Positions 1-7,228 of a stretch of 64,000 bases of DNA are shown here, one piece after another. Within the stretch, counting starts at the first letter, position 1. Each line of letters starts with the position of its first letter. The position numbers and the translations under genes were made by a program. Origin of the DNA: JANPCX01 sp050916095 (GTDB taxonomy: Bacteria; Pseudomonadota; Gammaproteobacteria; Burkholderiales; Burkholderiaceae_C); NCBI GenBank assembly GCA_050916095.1, contig CP050901.1:1488001-1552000 (forward strand). Reading direction: 5' to 3'. The notes under the pieces were generated by a model. It searched no databases, had not been told where the DNA came from, and saw only the letters and a program-made list of their open reading frames with translations.

Positions 1-678
1 GGCCATGGTCAATTGTTCTGGCGTGCTGGTGGGGGCAAAACGGACTGTGATCGCGTAGGCCAAACGATCCCGTCCGTGCCATTTAGCAATCAAGTCGCGA
101 CAGTCTTTTTCCGCTTGCTCCACATCGTCCCGCAGCCCCTCGGGTGCGTGGCGGTTCATCAATACTTTGCCCGCGATCAAACGCATGCCGCGTTTGTTTG
201 CCGCATCAAAGAGTGCCTCGGCGCTGACCTTGTGCACGGTGGGGAACACCATGGCACTTGTGGTGCCGTGGGCGAACAAGGCGCTCAGGAAACGTTTGGC
301 ACTCGCCGTGGCCTCGCCCTCGTAAGCGCAGCGCATCTCGGCTGGAAAGGTGTAGGTTTGAAGCCATTCCAAGAGGCCGGTCCCGTGGCTGGCGATCACG
401 TCCAACTGCGGGCTGTGCACATGGGTGTCGATGAAGCCGGGCAGTATCAACTTGCCACGCATGTCAACCCGTTGCCACGACGTGTCGGGCGCATGGGTGC
501 CAGTCATCACCGCTTGAATTCGCCCCCCCTCCATCAACAACCAGTGGTCGGCACGAAAACGAAGCTGGCTGGGTTCGATGTCGCTCCAATCAGGCGCGCC
601 AGTGAAGTCGAGCAAGTCACCGCGTAGCGCCAAGCGGCTGGGAGCAGGGGGGCTAGAAGATCGATGTGGGGGACTCAT
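1..678 (-). CDS. guaD: Guanine deaminase (5' part, runs off the window)
   Basis: About 226 N-terminal residues are present; the C-terminus lies beyond base 1. The enzyme hydrolyses guanine to xanthine and ammonia in purine salvage in the cytosol. The translation shows the amidohydrolase metal motif in GFIDTHVHSPQ, followed by GLLEWLQTYTFPAE, GTTSAMVFPTVH, IAGKVLMNRHAPEGL and ITVRFAPTSTPEQL, all in the order found in E. coli GuaD. The start at 678 is used because the product then begins like the family; an in-frame ATG at 690 is also possible. The gene is 44 bp behind the GGDEF-EAL gene in the same direction and may share its transcript. The distal His and Asp metal ligands cannot be seen here. 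Confidence 0.9.
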   Translation of the reverse strand, partial: MSPPHRSSSPPAPSRLALRGDLLDFTGAPDWSDIEPSQLRFRADHWLLMEGGRIQAVMTGTHAPDTSWQRVDMRGKLILPGFIDTHVHSPQLDVIASHGTGLLEWLQTYTFPAEMRCAYEGEATASAKRFLSALFAHGTTSAMVFPTVHKVSAEALFDAANKRGMRLIAGKVLMNRHAPEGLRDDVEQAEKDCRDLIAKWHGRDRLAYAITVRFAPTSTPEQLTMA

Positions 679-722
679 TTCTCCAAGCATACCCACAAAG
701 CACTGCCCGCCCGAGAGCTTGT

Positions 723-2204
723 CTATGCCTCCTCTCGGATATCCGTCGTGCCAAAAAGCGAGCTGCGAAATGACGCGTACTCGCCATGGGATTGATGTGA
801 GGACAGCAGCAGGGCGCGAGCAGTCATGGGCCTGGCAAACAAGTAACCTTGCAACTCGTCGCAGCCGAGCTGCACCAGAGTTTCCTGCTGCATGACGGTT
901 TCTACGCCCTCGGCCACCACCTTCAAGCCCAGCGCATGCGCCAGTTTCACCACAGCGTCCACCACGGCGCGGGCATCGGGGCTGCTGTCGATGTCCACCA
1001 CAAAGCTTCGGTCAATTTTGAGTTCTTCGGCTGGCAGTTGGCGCAAGTAACTCAGGCTTGAGTAACCCGTGCCAAAGTCGTCAATCGAGATGTGCACGCC
1101 CAGCTCGCCCAGTTCTTTGAGCGTGGTCTGGGTGGTTCGGGTGTCCTCCATCGCGGCAGATTCTGTGATTTCGCAGGTGATGGATGTGGGGTCAATGCGG
1201 TGGCGCTTGAGGGCATCGCCGATGCGCAGCGCGATGTCGTCTTGCCGCATTTGTTGGGCTGATAAGTTGATGGCCACGCGCATGCGCAGCCCTTGGTCGC
1301 GCCAAACGCGCGCCTGTCGGCAAGCGTCTTCAATCACCCAGTGGCCAATGGCGCCCATCAACCCAAATTTTTCCGCAACAGGAATGAACACACCTGGCAG
1401 GATCACGCCTTTGGTGGGATGCTGCCAACGTATCAAGGCCTCGGCCGCAGTGATCTTGCCGCTTTTGGCGTCGATTTTGGGCTGGTAGTACAGCTCAAAC
1501 TGCTGCAGCTCTACTGCCTCACGCAGGCTGCGCAGCAGTTCAAACTTTTCCTCGGCGTCGGCATCCATGGCCGGGGTGTAAAAACAGTAGCAGGCACCGC
1601 CAGAACGTTTGGCCGCATACATGGCGGCATCGGCGCGGGCGATGAGTTTGCTGGCAGCCCCATATTCAGGGTAGACCACGATGCCCACGGAGCACGAGAT
1701 GCTGAGCTCTTGCCCCTCCACCTGATACGGCATGCTCAAGTGTTTGATGAGTCTGCGTGCGAGCAGGGCCACATCGTTGTTGTCTTGTACATCACGCACC
1801 AACAGCAAAAACTCGTCACCACCGACACGTGCCACCAAATGACCGCTGCGGGCCAGCACACGCAGCCGCTTTCCCACCTGGGCCAAGACGTTGTCGCCGT
1901 GGCCGTGACCATAGTTGTCGTTCACCGGTTTGAAGCCGTCCAGGTCGATGAAAAGCAAAGCCATGCGGCTGTTCGATTCATCACAGGCCTTGGCCCTGAC
2001 CAGCAGGTGTTTCTCAAAATAAGGGCGCGTTGGCAGTTCGGTCAAGCCGTCTTTTGGCAGCATGCCGCGTTTCTTTTTTGCATTGCCGATGCCCGGCAAG
2101 GTCGACCAGCGCTGCAAAGCCATGAGGGTGAGGGCCCCGAGCAAGCAACCAGAAAGCAGCCAGGCCCAAAAAGGCCAAGTGTTCAGCGCCGCCAGCAGTT
2201 TCAT
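723..2204 (-). CDS. Membrane GGDEF-EAL cyclic-di-GMP protein
   Basis: 493 residues. One N-terminal membrane segment (about 12-30) is followed directly by a GGDEF domain (about 50-210) and an EAL domain (about 225-480), so there is no recognisable sensory domain. The diguanylate cyclase signature GGDEF is intact at 128-132, and no RxxD inhibitory site lies just before it. The phosphodiesterase signature EAL is intact at 255-257, with DDFGTGYSS and AEGVE downstream, so both activities are possible on sequence grounds. It starts 8 bp after the neighbouring chemoreceptor-like gene stops, which suggests co-transcription and a link between receptor signalling and cyclic-di-GMP. Which activity dominates cannot be read from sequence. 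Confidence 0.93.
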   Translation of the reverse strand: MKLLAALNTWPFWAWLLSGCLLGALTLMALQRWSTLPGIGNAKKKRGMLPKDGLTELPTRPYFEKHLLVRAKACDESNSRMALLFIDLDGFKPVNDNYGHGHGDNVLAQVGKRLRVLARSGHLVARVGGDEFLLLVRDVQDNNDVALLARRLIKHLSMPYQVEGQELSISCSVGIVVYPEYGAASKLIARADAAMYAAKRSGGACYCFYTPAMDADAEEKFELLRSLREAVELQQFELYYQPKIDAKSGKITAAEALIRWQHPTKGVILPGVFIPVAEKFGLMGAIGHWVIEDACRQARVWRDQGLRMRVAINLSAQQMRQDDIALRIGDALKRHRIDPTSITCEITESAAMEDTRTTQTTLKELGELGVHISIDDFGTGYSSLSYLRQLPAEELKIDRSFVVDIDSSPDARAVVDAVVKLAHALGLKVVAEGVETVMQQETLVQLGCDELQGYLFARPMTARALLLSSHQSHGEYASFRSSLFGTTDIREEA

Positions 2205-2212
2205 GGAAGTGG

Positions 2213-4219
2213 CTACTTCAGCCTGAAAGCGTCGACCTTGCGGGTCAGTCGTTCACCTTGCCTGCGCATGCCGTCAGCCGCTTCGGCCAGTTGGCTGACC
2301 AAGTTTCGGTTTTCGCTGGTGCTGTCGTTCAGGATGCGCAGTTCGCTGGTGATGTGTTCAGCACTGTTTTGGCCAGAGCGGGTCAGGCTCACGATGCGGT
2401 CCATGGCGGTGTGGATGTCCAACACGTGGGTGTTGCTGCCTTCGAGCGACTGACCCGCCAGTTCGGCCAGTGCATTGCCTTGTTCAATGTCGTCGGTGGA
2501 GCGCACCACGATGTCGCTGATGCGTTTGGCCGAGTCGGCGCTGCGCAGGGCCAGGCTGCGAACTTCTTGCGCCACCACGGCAAATCCACGTCCAGACTCG
2601 CCCGCTTTGGCGGCTTCCACGGAAGCGTTCAAGGCCAAGATGTTGGTGCGGTAGGCAATGCCGTCAATCAAGCCCACGATCTCGCTGATCTCGCGGCTTT
2701 TCCCCAGCAAGGCTTGCATGGTTTGCTGCAGCTTGCCCATGTGTTTTTTGCTGCGCACGCCTTCTAAGCGTAAAGCGTCCACCGCGCGGTTGGCTTCGAC
2801 AACTTGTTGCCCGCATTCATCCAACTCTTTGGTGAAATGCGTGACCACCTCCAAGATGGAGGCGACGCTGCTGGCTGCTCTGTCTGTGCGCTGCGAGAGG
2901 TTGCTGTTGCCGTGGGCGATCTCGGTGCTGGCGTGGGTCACACTGGCCACGCCCAAGCGCATGGAAGCCAGCAAATCCGACAGCCGCATCAAAGACGTGC
3001 CCAACGTGGTGGTCATGACGGCAATTTCATCGTCTCCCCGTGCCTCAGGGCGTGAACTCAGGTCGCCTTGGGACAGTTTGATCATCTCGCCCGTGAGCAT
3101 GTTGATGCCGCCCGACATCACGTTCAAGAACGCCAGCAAGAAGTAGATGGCCAGCGACAACAAGCTGGCCATGACGGCCGCCATCATGTAAACCCTGTGC
3201 AACGCTTCTTGCTGACCTTGGCTCAAATGCTGATCCAACAATTGAATGGTCTGGGTGCGTAACTCACGGGTTGCGGAAAGCGCTGCGCCCGACTCTGCCT
3301 GAAGGGTGGCCGTGTCAGCCACCACGTCACGCGAAAGCAAGCTTTGTTCGACTGTTCCCAGCCACTTCCTTGTGGCAGCCAATGTTTTATCGCCCGCAGC
3401 GCCTAAGCCCAACTCCGGGTTCTGAGACATCAAAATGCTCAAGCGCGACAGCGCCGCCTCAACCGCGGCCAGTTGTTTGGCGAGCATCATTTGCTGTTCG
3501 TGGACCTTGTCGGTCTGCACAGCTTGTTGTGCCGCGAGTGGTACCAGCCCCGCTTCAATCCTGCGAACGGCTGTGATACCCCGGCCCAACATCGACAGTG
3601 TTTCTTGAGACAGCTCCACCAGGGCAGCGGCAGCTTGGTCGGCTTCGCGCCACAGTCCCGAGGCATTGGTAACCTGTTCTCTGAGGGTCAATAACGCGGT
3701 GATCTGGTTTTGCAAGGCCACGGCTCGCTCGGCAGGCGCTGCGCTGGCCGCCGCCAGCGATTTCGCTTGAGCTTGCAGGTAGGTTTGCATCGCAATTTGT
3801 GTATCACTGTGCACTTGCGGTATCGCGGCGTATTGCCTTGTCAACTGGCTCTGCAGTTCGTCAATGGATGGCGTGTTGGTGCCTGCCGTCTTGGGGGCGT
3901 CTGCCCCGGCTTTTTGGATCGACGCAGCATCAAGCGCTGGGCCCAGCTTTTGGGCGGTATCGGAGAACTGCAGACCCTGGCGGGTCAATGCCAAGGCCTG
4001 AAGATGCGACCACGCATGATGAAAGGTGTTGACGGTCAACACCGTCAGTGGAATCGAAAACACAGCAAACAGCAGCCATGCCTTGCGCTGCATGGTCATC
4101 ACACGCAACAAACGCACGGCGGGGGCCCACAAGCCATGGTGCTGGAAAAATTCACCACACCACTGAGCCAAACGGGGCAGTGCTTGAGCGGCCCAAGGGG
4201 CAGACAGTTGAAGCTTCAT
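2213..4219 (-). CDS. Methyl-accepting chemotaxis-like protein
   Basis: 668 residues. A long cytoplasmic N-terminus (about 1-48) precedes a first membrane segment (AWLLFAVFSIPLTVLTV). A periplasmic region rich in Ala and Gln follows up to about residue 340, then a second membrane segment (MMAAVMASLLSLAIYFLL), a HAMP region and a signalling domain with the hairpin tip IAYRTNILALNASVEAAKAG. The tip differs from the three receptors of the main operon (YRTN and NASVEAAKAG instead of YQTN and NAAIEAARAG), so it may couple to different partners. The ~45 residues before the first membrane segment are unusual for a chemoreceptor. It lies upstream of and nearly touches the GGDEF-EAL gene. The ligand is unknown. 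Confidence 0.88.
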   Translation of the reverse strand: MKLQLSAPWAAQALPRLAQWCGEFFQHHGLWAPAVRLLRVMTMQRKAWLLFAVFSIPLTVLTVNTFHHAWSHLQALALTRQGLQFSDTAQKLGPALDAASIQKAGADAPKTAGTNTPSIDELQSQLTRQYAAIPQVHSDTQIAMQTYLQAQAKSLAAASAAPAERAVALQNQITALLTLREQVTNASGLWREADQAAAALVELSQETLSMLGRGITAVRRIEAGLVPLAAQQAVQTDKVHEQQMMLAKQLAAVEAALSRLSILMSQNPELGLGAAGDKTLAATRKWLGTVEQSLLSRDVVADTATLQAESGAALSATRELRTQTIQLLDQHLSQGQQEALHRVYMMAAVMASLLSLAIYFLLAFLNVMSGGINMLTGEMIKLSQGDLSSRPEARGDDEIAVMTTTLGTSLMRLSDLLASMRLGVASVTHASTEIAHGNSNLSQRTDRAASSVASILEVVTHFTKELDECGQQVVEANRAVDALRLEGVRSKKHMGKLQQTMQALLGKSREISEIVGLIDGIAYRTNILALNASVEAAKAGESGRGFAVVAQEVRSLALRSADSAKRISDIVVRSTDDIEQGNALAELAGQSLEGSNTHVLDIHTAMDRIVSLTRSGQNSAEHITSELRILNDSTSENRNLVSQLAEAADGMRRQGERLTRKVDAFRLK

Positions 4220-4258
4220 GGTGAATCCGTGTCCATTTGGCGAGATGAAGTCGGGGCA

Positions 4259-4422
4259 CTAGTGTTGCGACTCAGAAACAACGGAACAAATGAAAGTAGT
4301 GGAGTCGGCCCAGTGGCAAGGCGCAAACCACAGTGATACCGAGGTATCGCGCGGATTTGCAACGCCGCCAGTGGGTTGAGTACACGCTTTCATGTTTCGT
4401 TGTTTCTGAGTCGCAACACTAG
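4259..4422. repeat. 164-bp palindromic element with CTAG tips
   Basis: The two ends are exact inverted copies of about 25 bp (CTAGTGTTGCGACTCAGAAA at each tip, continuing a little further). The inner arms continue as an imperfect inverted repeat to a small central hairpin around GATACCGAGGTATC. No gene lies inside. The left 92 bp recur at 60335-60426 in reverse orientation with one visible difference. The structure fits a non-autonomous transposable element or a large RNA hairpin. It is most of the intergenic space between the divergent receptor genes; 4423-4660 holds nothing else recognised. Confidence 0.8.
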
Positions 4423-4660
4423 GGAGCCGGGCGGTGGCCTGAAGATGGGCAAGCAAGGCCCTTGCGACAACGTCAGAAGGGCCAAGCACACACCGTCTTT
4501 TCGGCCACCTGGCCCACCGCTTGAGCGAAGTTTCCCGTGTGTGCGGCCTGACAGTGCCCATTAAAAGCGCGGGTTTTGCGGCGCTTATTCACGGACAGCA
4601 GGGGTCTACAAGGCGGCAAAGTTCATGGCAACGCTCCTTTGTAAGTGCCTGCTGCAGTTC

Positions 4661-4687
4661 TTCAGCTTTGGAAGAAAGGGCCGATAA
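4661..4687 (+). promoter_or_regulatory. Sigma-28 (FliA)-like promoter
   Basis: The -10 box GCCGATAA at 4680-4687 is a perfect match to the enterobacterial FliA consensus. It is preceded at exactly 11 bp by TTCAGCTT, which matches TAAAGTTT at 5 of 8 positions. Transcription would start near 4694, ahead of the first gene of the chemotaxis operon. The -35 match is only moderate. Confidence 0.55.
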
Positions 4688-4726
4688 GGACATGAACCGA
4701 ACTTTGAATACTGCGTCTTGAGCCCA

Positions 4727-5917
4727 ATGACCACGTCTTCTTCCATTGATAAACACGCCCTTGCTGACGGCAATGCGCCGACATTGGGGCTTGGCCGAGG
4801 CTACCTGCAAAAGGTCAGAGCCCTTTGGTTGCCTCTGGCTGTCGCCTGTGTCGCCGCCTCCGGTGCCCTGGTCGTGGGCATGGCCGGTTTGTCGCCGTGG
4901 CTTTGCGGCGGGACCGTCGCCGCACTGAGTTTCTTTCTGGTGCTGAGCTTCTCGCGGGGCTCCGGTGGACTTGCCACGGGCGGTGCGCTTGAAGCCTCGG
5001 GCGCTCGTCTGATGGTGGGGCAGGTCGTTCCCGTGTGGCGTCGCCAGTTGGAGATGGCCCGTGCGGCCACCGAAACTGGTTTCGAGTCCATGTTGGAAAC
5101 CTTCGCGCGGCTCTCCCAAGGTTTGTCGGATGTGGCGGACCGCGCCGAGAAACTCTCGCCAGCCCAAGACGCAGGGGCGACCGACCAACTGTTGAACGAC
5201 CGTCCGGAAGTGATCGAGACACTGCTGGCTCCTGTGTCTAAGGTGTTGGCTCAACATGAGCGAGTCGCGGTGCAACTGAGCGAAAGCAGCCATGCCCTGG
5301 CGGGCTTGGCACAAATGGCCAAGGACATGAAGGGTTTTGCGCGGCACACCCGCATGGTGGCCATGAACGCGTCCATTGAGGCTAACCGCATCAGCCATGA
5401 ACGTGGCGGCGGATTTGATGCCGTGGCGAAAGAAGTGCGTACCCTGGGCGCGCGCTGCGACGAGTTGTCTGAGCAAATTCACGCCCATGTGGCGTCGTTG
5501 AACCAAAAGATAAAACCACTGCGCCGCGACGCCGAGCTTCAAGACAGCAGCGCGGAAGAGATGCAACTGGAACTGCGCACCAGCGCCCGTTTGGCCATGG
5601 AGTCCTTGGTGGGCGACATCGGTCGCAACATGACTTCGTCGCGCGAGCTGCGCGAAGCCAGCGCACAAGTGCGCGACGACCTGGATGAAGTATTGATGGG
5701 CTTTCAGTCTGGCGATCGCGTCAGCCAGATGATGGCGATTCTGGCCAACGACATGGCACGCCTGGCTGATTGGAACGAAGGCCCAGCACAAGCCAAGATG
5801 GCCGATGCCACCGAGTGGTTGGCCGAGCTGGACAGAAGCTACACGATGGAAGAACAGCGCACACAGCACCACGGCAATGTGCGAATTGAAACGGGAACGT
5901 CCGTGGACTTTTTCTAA
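4727..5917 (+). CDS. Short receptor-like chemotaxis signalling protein
   Basis: 396 residues, first gene of the chemotaxis operon. Two closely spaced hydrophobic segments (about 32-50 and 55-75 of the product) leave almost no periplasmic domain. The cytoplasmic part has a degenerate receptor hairpin (HTRMVAMNASIEANRISHER, then GFDAVAKEVRTLG) in place of the usual NLLALNAAIEAARAG. Near the C-terminus the motif GFQSGDRVSQMM resembles the FQ-x-DR-x-Q pattern seen in small receptor-like proteins. ATG at 4727 is chosen over an in-frame TTG at 4718. A nine-codon reading frame with a good AAGGA site (4692-4721) ends just upstream and could couple translation. Its partner and signal are unknown. Confidence 0.82.
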   Translation: MTTSSSIDKHALADGNAPTLGLGRGYLQKVRALWLPLAVACVAASGALVVGMAGLSPWLCGGTVAALSFFLVLSFSRGSGGLATGGALEASGARLMVGQVVPVWRRQLEMARAATETGFESMLETFARLSQGLSDVADRAEKLSPAQDAGATDQLLNDRPEVIETLLAPVSKVLAQHERVAVQLSESSHALAGLAQMAKDMKGFARHTRMVAMNASIEANRISHERGGGFDAVAKEVRTLGARCDELSEQIHAHVASLNQKIKPLRRDAELQDSSAEEMQLELRTSARLAMESLVGDIGRNMTSSRELREASAQVRDDLDEVLMGFQSGDRVSQMMAILANDMARLADWNEGPAQAKMADATEWLAELDRSYTMEEQRTQHHGNVRIETGTSVDFF

Positions 5918-5979
5918 CGAATTTTCTTTGAAATGAAGGTGTTTCTTGTTCTGCGACATTGCTCGACCATCCCCAACTC

Positions 5980-6051
5980 CGTTCGGGCTGAGCCCGTCGA
6001 AGCCAGCGTGTGGTGCTTCGCGCCACCCTTCGACAGGCTCAGGGCGAACGG
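5980..6051. repeat. Palindromic intergenic repeat, family A
   Basis: Two arms of the type CGTTCGGGCTGAGCC-GTCGAAG and CTTCGACAGGCTCAGGGCGAACGG face each other around a short loop. The same arms recur at 13841, 19886, 20001, 23234, 24621, 52320 and 57736. It occupies the gap between the receptor-like gene and the first receiver gene of the operon and would form a strong RNA hairpin within the transcript. Confidence 0.85.
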
Positions 6052-6113
6052 ACGTGGGGCGCAGGCGTGCCGCTCACCAGGATGTTTTTTGTGAGACTTA
6101 AAAGGGTGAAACC

Positions 6114-6482
6114 ATGACAGCAAAAACCGTGATGATCATTGACGACTCGGGCAGCTTTCGCACCGTCGTCAAACTGGCTTTGGCCAAGGCCGGCTACACC
6201 GTGGTGGAGGCCGTTGATGGGAAAGACGCCGTCACCAAACTCGATGGGCGAAAGTACAACCTCATCGTGTGCGACGTGAACATGCCCAATATGGACGGCC
6301 TGAGTTTTCTCAAACACTTGAAAGCGTCTGCAGCCTACAAGTTCACGCCTGTGATCATGCTGACCACCGAGTCGCAAGAGTCCAAGAAGGCCGAGGCCAA
6401 AGCCTCTGGCGCTCGCGCTTGGATCACCAAACCCTTCCAGCCTTCGCAGTTGGTTGAAGCGGCTGCCCGCATTTGCGTTTAA
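6114..6482 (+). CDS. CheY-like single-domain response regulator
   Basis: 122 residues, a lone receiver domain. The acidic pair D10-D11, the phosphoacceptor D54 (IVCDVNMPNMDG), the Thr pair at 84-85 and Lys106 (WITKPF) are all present, so phosphorylation by CheA is expected. The start is ATG at 6114 behind a weak AAAGGGTG site. A close paralogue follows 28 bp downstream; the two share the unusual GSFRTV/GRFRTV stretch after the acidic pair. One may control the flagellar motor and the other act as a phosphate sink or a brake, but the sequence alone cannot assign the roles. No cheZ gene is seen in the window, which would fit a sink model. Confidence 0.93.
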   Translation: MTAKTVMIIDDSGSFRTVVKLALAKAGYTVVEAVDGKDAVTKLDGRKYNLIVCDVNMPNMDGLSFLKHLKASAAYKFTPVIMLTTESQESKKAEAKASGARAWITKPFQPSQLVEAAARICV

Positions 6483-6510
6483 GTGCCAACCTCAATTCCA
6501 CGAGCCTCCT

Positions 6511-6876
6511 ATGAGTAAAACCGTGTTGGTGATTGACGATTCAGGTCGTTTCCGAACCGTCACGCGCATGGCGCTGGAAGGTGCGGGTTTTGACGTGACC
6601 GAAGCCGAGGACGGAATCGAAGCGCTCAAAAAGCTGGAAAAGCAGAAATTCAACGTCATCACTTGCGACTTGAACATGCCCAGGCTGGACGGCGTTGGTT
6701 TCCTCAAACAACTGAAACTGTTGCCGGACCACAAATTCACCCCCGTGATCATGCTCAGCACCGAGTCAGCCGATGCCGTCAAGGCCAAAACCAAAGAAGC
6801 CGGCGCACGCGCTTTTGTCACCAAACCTTTCCAACCGTCGCAATTGATTGATGCGGTTAGGCGTTTGGTTGTTTGA
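6511..6876 (+). CDS. CheY-like single-domain response regulator (second copy)
   Basis: 121 residues, a lone receiver domain with D9-D10, phosphoacceptor D53 (ITCDLNMPRLDG) and the conserved Lys in FVTKPF. The start at 6511 (MSKTVLVIDDSG) is chosen because it aligns with the preceding paralogue; an upstream in-frame start at 6454 would overlap that gene. It is followed after 25 bp by the STAS gene. The pair most likely arose by tandem duplication before diverging, since the framework positions agree while the surface helices differ. Confidence 0.93.
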   Translation: MSKTVLVIDDSGRFRTVTRMALEGAGFDVTEAEDGIEALKKLEKQKFNVITCDLNMPRLDGVGFLKQLKLLPDHKFTPVIMLSTESADAVKAKTKEAGARAFVTKPFQPSQLIDAVRRLVV

Positions 6877-6901
6877 CCACTTTCAACAAAAGATTCCCAC
6901 C

Positions 6902-7228
6902 ATGAGCACCTCCACCCACGTCATGCGGCTCAGCGGCGACTGCACCATCACCGGCGCGTCCAGCCAGCACGAAACCATGTTGGCCCAGTGGGCCGAGTTG
7001 TCGCAAAACGACCTGAGCGGCGGGCTGCAGGTGAACCTTGCAGAAGTCACTGATTTCGACAGCGCCGGTGTGCAACTGCTGTTGGCCCTCAAACGCAGTG
7101 GGATCGAAGCGGGTGCGCCCATCCTGCTGCAGCAACCCACTGAGGCGGTCAAGATGGCTTTGGCCACCTATTGTTTGTCGCCGCTTGATCTGTCGCCCGT
7201 CCCTTCAAACCAAGGAGCCACCGCATGA
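6902..7228 (+). CDS. STAS-domain protein of the chemotaxis operon
   Basis: 108 residues that fit the STAS (sulfate transporter and anti-sigma antagonist) fold, with the typical loop VTDFDSAGVQLLLAL in which the Ser of DSAG is the usual phosphorylation site. The stop codon overlaps the cheA start (ATGA at 7225-7228), so the two are translationally coupled. A STAS protein between the receivers and CheA is not part of the textbook enteric system. By analogy with anti-anti-sigma factors it could be a substrate or scaffold for a phospho-relay, but that is inference. An NTP-binding STAS partner kinase is not seen nearby other than CheA itself. Confidence 0.85.
   Translation: MSTSTHVMRLSGDCTITGASSQHETMLAQWAELSQNDLSGGLQVNLAEVTDFDSAGVQLLLALKRSGIEAGAPILLQQPTEAVKMALATYCLSPLDLSPVPSNQGATA

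Noticed and set aside
4589..5959. Open frame of 456 codons on the minus strand
   Set aside because: It overlaps the receptor-like gene at 4727-5917, whose protein has a recognisable hairpin motif; the minus-strand translation has no domain and is a shadow of GC-rich third positions.
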